From assembly GCA_903861445.1 (NCBI GenBank), contig CAIOUK010000068.1, forward strand, positions 1 to 17,042: a DNA stretch of 17,042 nt, given 5' to 3'. Position 1 is the first letter of the stretch; every line of letters begins with the position of its first letter. Below the pieces are notes generated by a model. The model made no database searches, was not told the DNA's origin, and saw only the letters and a list, made by a program, of their open reading frames with translations. This document shows, piece after piece, positions 14,426 through 17,042 of the stretch. The position numbers and the translations under genes were made by a program. This stretch comes from an uncultured Verrucomicrobia subdivision 3 bacterium (GTDB lineage: Bacteria > Verrucomicrobiota > Verrucomicrobiia > Limisphaerales > UBA11358).

Positions 14426-14447
14426 AACCTTCACCGAACCTTCACCA
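14426..14447. promoter_or_regulatory. Tandem 11-bp direct repeat resembling a Pho-type box
   Basis: AACCTTCACCG (14426-14436) and AACCTTCACCA (14437-14447) match at 10 of 11 positions and are perfectly tandem. The TTCACC core with an 11-bp period resembles PHO boxes described for Streptomyces PhoP (GTTCACC units) and the general PhoB/OmpR-family arrangement. It lies about 120 bp upstream of the porin start. The repeat is seen directly; the regulator is inferred. Confidence 0.45.
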
Positions 14448-14636
14448 CGTCAAACCGGAATGCGGGCGTGAAAAAATGGAATCAGTCGTGAACCGGACGC
14501 GAAGGCGGCGAAGACCTCACTGATCTTTGTTCCCGGTGATAATCCAAATCGGCACACCCAGTAATGCGTCTGATAAACTTTTCCCCTAATCGTTGATTCA
14601 CCTTCTTACCTTTCGCGGGTTTCGCGTGACGCTTTG

Positions 14637-14664
14637 GTTTCAATGGCCGAGATTCGGTTGAAAC
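14637..14664. repeat. Strong hairpin in the divergent intergenic region
   Basis: GTTTCAA (14637-14643) pairs with TTGAAAC (14658-14664), and inside it CCGA (14647-14650) pairs with TCGG (14654-14657) around a three-base loop. A three-base bulge (TGG) lies on the 5' side. There is no T-run on either side to make it a terminator. It might be part of a small RNA, a leader structure or a protein-binding site. Confidence 0.45.
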
Positions 14665-14801
14665 GCGGTGTGGGCGGTAAAATTATGCGACTATTCTTGT
14701 CAAATTCACGCCCGGGCTTGTGTGACCTTTTTGCAACAACTTGCCAAACAAGCGCGAACAACCCACGACTTCTTAATCAAAGTGTTTATATTAAATGTAT
14801 T

Positions 14802-14924
14802 ACAACCTGAATTTGGTTGTCAATAAACAGGCCAAGCATGTCCTTGGTCTGGATGTTTTCTGGACTTGAATCCCGTAGAGTTTGCAGCGTCGAACCACTG
14901 ACGTGGCCAGGCTTAGTTAACTAA
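14802..14924. promoter_or_regulatory. Cluster of palindromes upstream of the PEP-CTERM gene
   Basis: Three dyads lie in 123 bp: ACAACC-tgaattt-GGTTGT at 14802-14820, CCAAG-catgtc-CTTGG at 14832-14847, and the perfect 12-bp palindrome TTAGTTAACTAA at 14913-14924. The last is 24 bp before the PEP-CTERM start codon. They are candidate operators or leader hairpins for the PEP-CTERM/PstS-like pair. Confidence 0.35.
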
Positions 14925-14948
14925 ACCATCACTAATCTAAAAACAAAA

Positions 14949-15653
14949 ATGAAAAACCTATACAAAGGAGTCCTGCTGGCCGTTCTCGGTCTGGCCAGTG
15001 TTCCCGTGGCCCAAGCGGCCTATCCATCCGGCGACTTGCTCGTCGGTTTCACCACTGCCTCCGGAACCGATTTGATTTATGATCTCGGATCGGAAGCCTC
15101 GATTATGGCAACGGCGGCCAGCAACGGCGGCGGCGTGAATGGCGGCGGACTTGATATCTGGAATTTGTCCACACAACTTTCAGGCTTTGGCGGTTTGAGC
15201 GGGGTTCAATGGGGTGTCGTCGGCACTTCCACTTCACCGTTTCAGGCTTTTATTACCGAAGGGTCATCCTTTTCGGGTAATACCATCAGCAGCGGATATG
15301 CTAACAAGGTTTCCACTGCCGTCGCTTCGATTTATTCGGATTTGGGCACGCCCGCTGCCGGCGACGCAAACAGTTGGTATAGTCAAACCGCCAATTCCCT
15401 CAACCTCAGCCAAACTTCATACTTGAATGTTTTTGATAATCCCAACTCTACTGGGATTACCAGTGCTGATTTCTATAGCGTGCTCAACAATAACTCTGCG
15501 GGAAACTTCCTAGGCACTTTCAGTCTCTCCTCGGGCGGAGTTTTGACCCTGGACGCGGTGCCGGAACCCTCCACCTACGCCCTCGCTTTACTGGGTGGCG
15601 TCGGGATGCTGGTGCTCTCTTCCCGCAAGAAACTGGGAAGCAAACAAGCCTGA
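14949..15653 (+). CDS. PEP-CTERM sorting domain protein
   Basis: A 234-residue exported surface protein processed by an exosortase. Seen: a Sec signal peptide MKNLYKGVLLAVLGLASVPV-AQA with cleavage after residue 23; a low-complexity Gly/Ser/Thr/Asn-rich middle without Cys; and a C-terminal sorting signal with VPEPSTYAL at 204-212, a hydrophobic helix (ALALLGGVGMLVL) and a basic tail (SSRKKLGSK). The PEP motif is cut by exosortase EpsH/XrtA-type enzymes, usually linked to exopolysaccharide production; none is encoded in this window. The ATG follows an A-rich leader (CTAAAAACAAAA) with no Shine-Dalgarno. It is probably cotranscribed with the next gene, 59 bp away, as no terminator separates them. 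Confidence 0.9.
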   Translation: MKNLYKGVLLAVLGLASVPVAQAAYPSGDLLVGFTTASGTDLIYDLGSEASIMATAASNGGGVNGGGLDIWNLSTQLSGFGGLSGVQWGVVGTSTSPFQAFITEGSSFSGNTISSGYANKVSTAVASIYSDLGTPAAGDANSWYSQTANSLNLSQTSYLNVFDNPNSTGITSADFYSVLNNNSAGNFLGTFSLSSGGVLTLDAVPEPSTYALALLGGVGMLVLSSRKKLGSKQA

Positions 15654-15682
15654 ACCAATAAATTGAAAATTATAAATCACTA

Positions 15683-15708
15683 ACCAATTAACCAAAACAA
15701 CCAATTAA
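15683..15708 (+). repeat. ACCAATTAA repeats in the leader of the PstS-like gene
   Basis: ACCAATTAA occurs exactly at 15683-15691 and 15700-15708, with a 17-bp period, and a related ACCAATAAATT follows the preceding stop codon. The leader is almost free of G and has no Shine-Dalgarno before the ATG at 15713. It may be an unstructured translation leader or a binding site. Confidence 0.4.
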
Positions 15709-15712
15709 TAAT

Positions 15713-16900
15713 ATGAAAATCAATAAATCAATCCTCGCCGCCATGCTCGCCTTGGGCATCGCCGGCATTGCCAGCGCCGATGACATCTATATCACCGGTT
15801 CCACGGCGATGCGCTCTACCGTCTATACCGCGCTGAACACGGTCAACGTGGTATTCACCAATAGCGTCACGTTCGCCGGTGACTTCGCCGGTGGTGCTGG
15901 CCACCCGGAAAAAGACAACTACATGAACTTCACCGGCACCATTGTGGGTAACGGTGCTACCGTCACCACGATTCACTGCCACTGGAGCGGTTCGGAAGCC
16001 GGCGTTCTGGATGCCTGCTCCAACTCGGTCGCCCAGACGGAAACTTTCATGCCCGCTTCAGTCACGGGTGATGTCACCTCCAATACCAACACGCTGGTTT
16101 CAGGATTCAATGTGGATCTTGGCTTTGCGGACAATTCGCAGTCATTCTCCCGCACCAAATCCCCTTCACTTACCGGCACCCAGATTGGTATCGTTACGTT
16201 TGAGTGGGTTCGCAACAATGGCTTGTGGAGCGCCGGCAGCAGCAGCGGCCTGACCAACATCACGGACGCCAATATTCAAGCGGTGTTGTCCGGCGGTTGC
16301 CGTCTCGCGGACTTCACGGGCAATACGAATGATACCAGCTTTGTCTATGCCATGGGCCGTGACAATCTATCCGGCACCCGGGTCAATACCTATGGCGACA
16401 GTGGCTATGGTATTTTTACCGCGGCGTCGCAGATTGAAGTGGATAATAGTGGCAACATGATCGATCTTACGGGTGGCGGAGTATATAAGGGCGATTACGG
16501 TTACTCCAGCGGCGGCACATTGGCTGGACAAATGGGTAAAAACACCACTGGAACCACGGATCAGATCAATGGTGGCACCGGCTTCTCGGTGGTTGCCTAT
16601 TTTGGAATTAGCGATGCCAACACGGCTCTGGGTAATGCGGGCACGGCGGCACTCACCTATGATGGTGTTCCGTTTAGTCGCAACGCTGTTTTATCTGGCC
16701 AATATCCGTTCTGGGGCTATGAATACGTCTATAAAGGTGTGAGCATCACGACTAGCGGTGTGGCAGCCTACAACCGCTTGAAACTGCTCGCGACCCAGAA
16801 CACCGGTGTTTGGGCCGGCCTGTTCGATGGTGTTAAAGCCATCCACAAGGCTGATATGCTTGCCGGCCGCGGTGGCCCGACCTCGCAGCCGCAGTATTAA
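15713..16900 (+). CDS. PstS-like periplasmic substrate-binding protein
   Basis: A 395-residue exported protein that looks like a type II periplasmic binding protein of the PstS (phosphate) kind. Seen: signal peptide MKINKSILAAMLALGIAGIA-SA with cleavage near residue 22; DIYITGSTAMRSTVYTAL at 24-41, the position of the PstS ligand loop (GST); WSGSEAG at 91-97; TNITDANIQAVLSGG at 181-195, like the PstS LT..QI..I..G block; GRDNLSGTR at 215-223, like R-x-D-G-S-G-T; and YPFWGYEYVYK at 331-341. It is longer and more Gly/Asn-rich than E. coli PstS and lacks a PEP-CTERM tail. No pstCAB is in the window. A phosphate ligand is likely but unproven. An intrinsic terminator follows 17 bp later. Confidence 0.65.
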   Translation: MKINKSILAAMLALGIAGIASADDIYITGSTAMRSTVYTALNTVNVVFTNSVTFAGDFAGGAGHPEKDNYMNFTGTIVGNGATVTTIHCHWSGSEAGVLDACSNSVAQTETFMPASVTGDVTSNTNTLVSGFNVDLGFADNSQSFSRTKSPSLTGTQIGIVTFEWVRNNGLWSAGSSSGLTNITDANIQAVLSGGCRLADFTGNTNDTSFVYAMGRDNLSGTRVNTYGDSGYGIFTAASQIEVDNSGNMIDLTGGGVYKGDYGYSSGGTLAGQMGKNTTGTTDQINGGTGFSVVAYFGISDANTALGNAGTAALTYDGVPFSRNAVLSGQYPFWGYEYVYKGVSITTSGVAAYNRLKLLATQNTGVWAGLFDGVKAIHKADMLAGRGGPTSQPQY

Positions 16901-16916
16901 GAGTTTAGTTGGATTC

Positions 16917-16957
16917 AAACCGGCGTGGACGCAAGTTCACGCCGGTTTTTTTCTTTT
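16917..16957 (+). terminator. Intrinsic terminator after the PstS-like gene
   Basis: AAACCGGCGTG (16917-16927) pairs with CACGCCGGTTT (16938-16948), giving an 11-bp GC-rich stem around a ten-base loop, with two further weak pairs inside. It is followed by a run of seven Ts, a C and five more Ts. This is a textbook Rho-independent terminator closing the PEP-CTERM/PstS-like unit. Confidence 0.9.
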
Positions 16958-16973
16958 TCAAAAAAACTGGTAG

Positions 16974-16995
16974 GGCGCGTCACTCCGTGCGCGCC
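16974..16995. repeat. REP-like GC hairpin
   Basis: GGCGCG (16974-16979) pairs with CGCGCC (16990-16995); inside it CAC pairs with GTG around TCC, with one bulged T. The flanking TAGGGCGCGTCACTCCGTGC pattern is of the kind I remember as dispersed in Verrucomicrobiota genomes; this could not be checked here. It lies between genes, 17 bp after the terminator T-tract. Confidence 0.45.
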
Positions 16996-17042
16996 GCCGT
17001 GGTGAATCAGAAGATGCCGATTAACACCAGCGACGGTCAGAG

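Larger units (their letters stand above)
14308..14948. other. 641-bp divergent intergenic region
   Basis: No gene is supported here. The region separates the leftward porin from the rightward PEP-CTERM gene and should carry both promoters. It holds 11-bp phased direct repeats at 14351-14368 and 14426-14447, hairpins at 14341-14377 and 14637-14664, and three palindromic sites near the PEP-CTERM gene (14802-14820, 14832-14847, 14913-14924). A TATATT at 14787-14792 and TTGTCA at 14817-14822 are promoter-like hexamers, but I could not pair either with a correctly spaced partner. Confidence 0.6.

Noticed and set aside
14949..15653. PEP-CTERM gene as part of an exosortase or exopolysaccharide cluster
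   Set aside because: No exosortase, PrsK/PrsR or glycosyltransferase gene of that type is in the window; such target genes are usually scattered.
1..17042. CRISPR array, toxin-antitoxin pair or phage-defence system
   Set aside because: No regular repeat-spacer pattern, cas-like protein, restriction enzyme or toxin-antitoxin pair was found on either strand.

Overview
The window looks like chromosomal DNA from a member of the Verrucomicrobiota, probably a Pedosphaera/Limisphaera-like soil or freshwater lineage. This is inferred from the mix of genes: a PEP-CTERM surface protein followed by a PstS-like protein, a DUF2723-plus-TPR membrane protein, a CII-like regulator, a putative outer-membrane porin, and almost no Shine-Dalgarno motifs. 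No 16S or other taxonomic marker is present, so the assignment is soft.

Left part (113-4023, + strand): a fatty-acid synthesis cluster in the order fabD, small zinc-ribbon membrane protein, fabG, acpP, fabF. FabD loads malonyl onto ACP, FabF condenses, and FabG reduces the 3-ketoacyl-ACP. All catalytic residues are present. The cluster is interrupted between fabD and fabG by an AT-richer ORF of unknown function. A strong two-part hairpin sits between acpP and fabF. A second AT-richer two-TM protein follows fabF (4067-4675), and after it comes a short piece that resembles the N-terminus of a pyrimidine-nucleoside phosphorylase.

Middle left (4805-8293, - strand): a compact four-gene operon reading leftwards. 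It encodes a LysM/TPR lipoprotein, an unknown exported protein, an ABC ATPase (ATGA overlap) and an ABM-type monooxygenase. Upstream of it lie a phage-CII-like regulator and a tRNA-Leu(CAG) with encoded CCA. The region just right of the tRNA is AT-rich and holds a decayed response-regulator receiver domain with two visible frameshifts. Next comes a small stand-alone Ser/Thr kinase-like protein (+), whose 3' end overlaps the convergent DUF2723/TPR protein by 21 bp.

Right part (9521-16957): on the - strand a porin followed by the 1023-residue DUF2723/TPR membrane protein. On the + strand a PEP-CTERM protein and a PstS-like periplasmic binding protein, closed by a clear intrinsic terminator. The 641-bp divergent intergenic region contains two sets of direct repeats with an 11-bp period, the spacing used by PhoB/OmpR-type regulators, plus several hairpins. 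Porin, PstS-like binder and 11-bp repeats together suggest a phosphate (or similar oxyanion) uptake locus, which is the most interesting hypothesis here. A REP-like hairpin lies at the right edge.

No CRISPR array, insertion sequence, integrase or obvious defence system is visible. Most of the window is ordinary core and envelope gene content; the unusual parts are the regulatory and remnant structures between genes.
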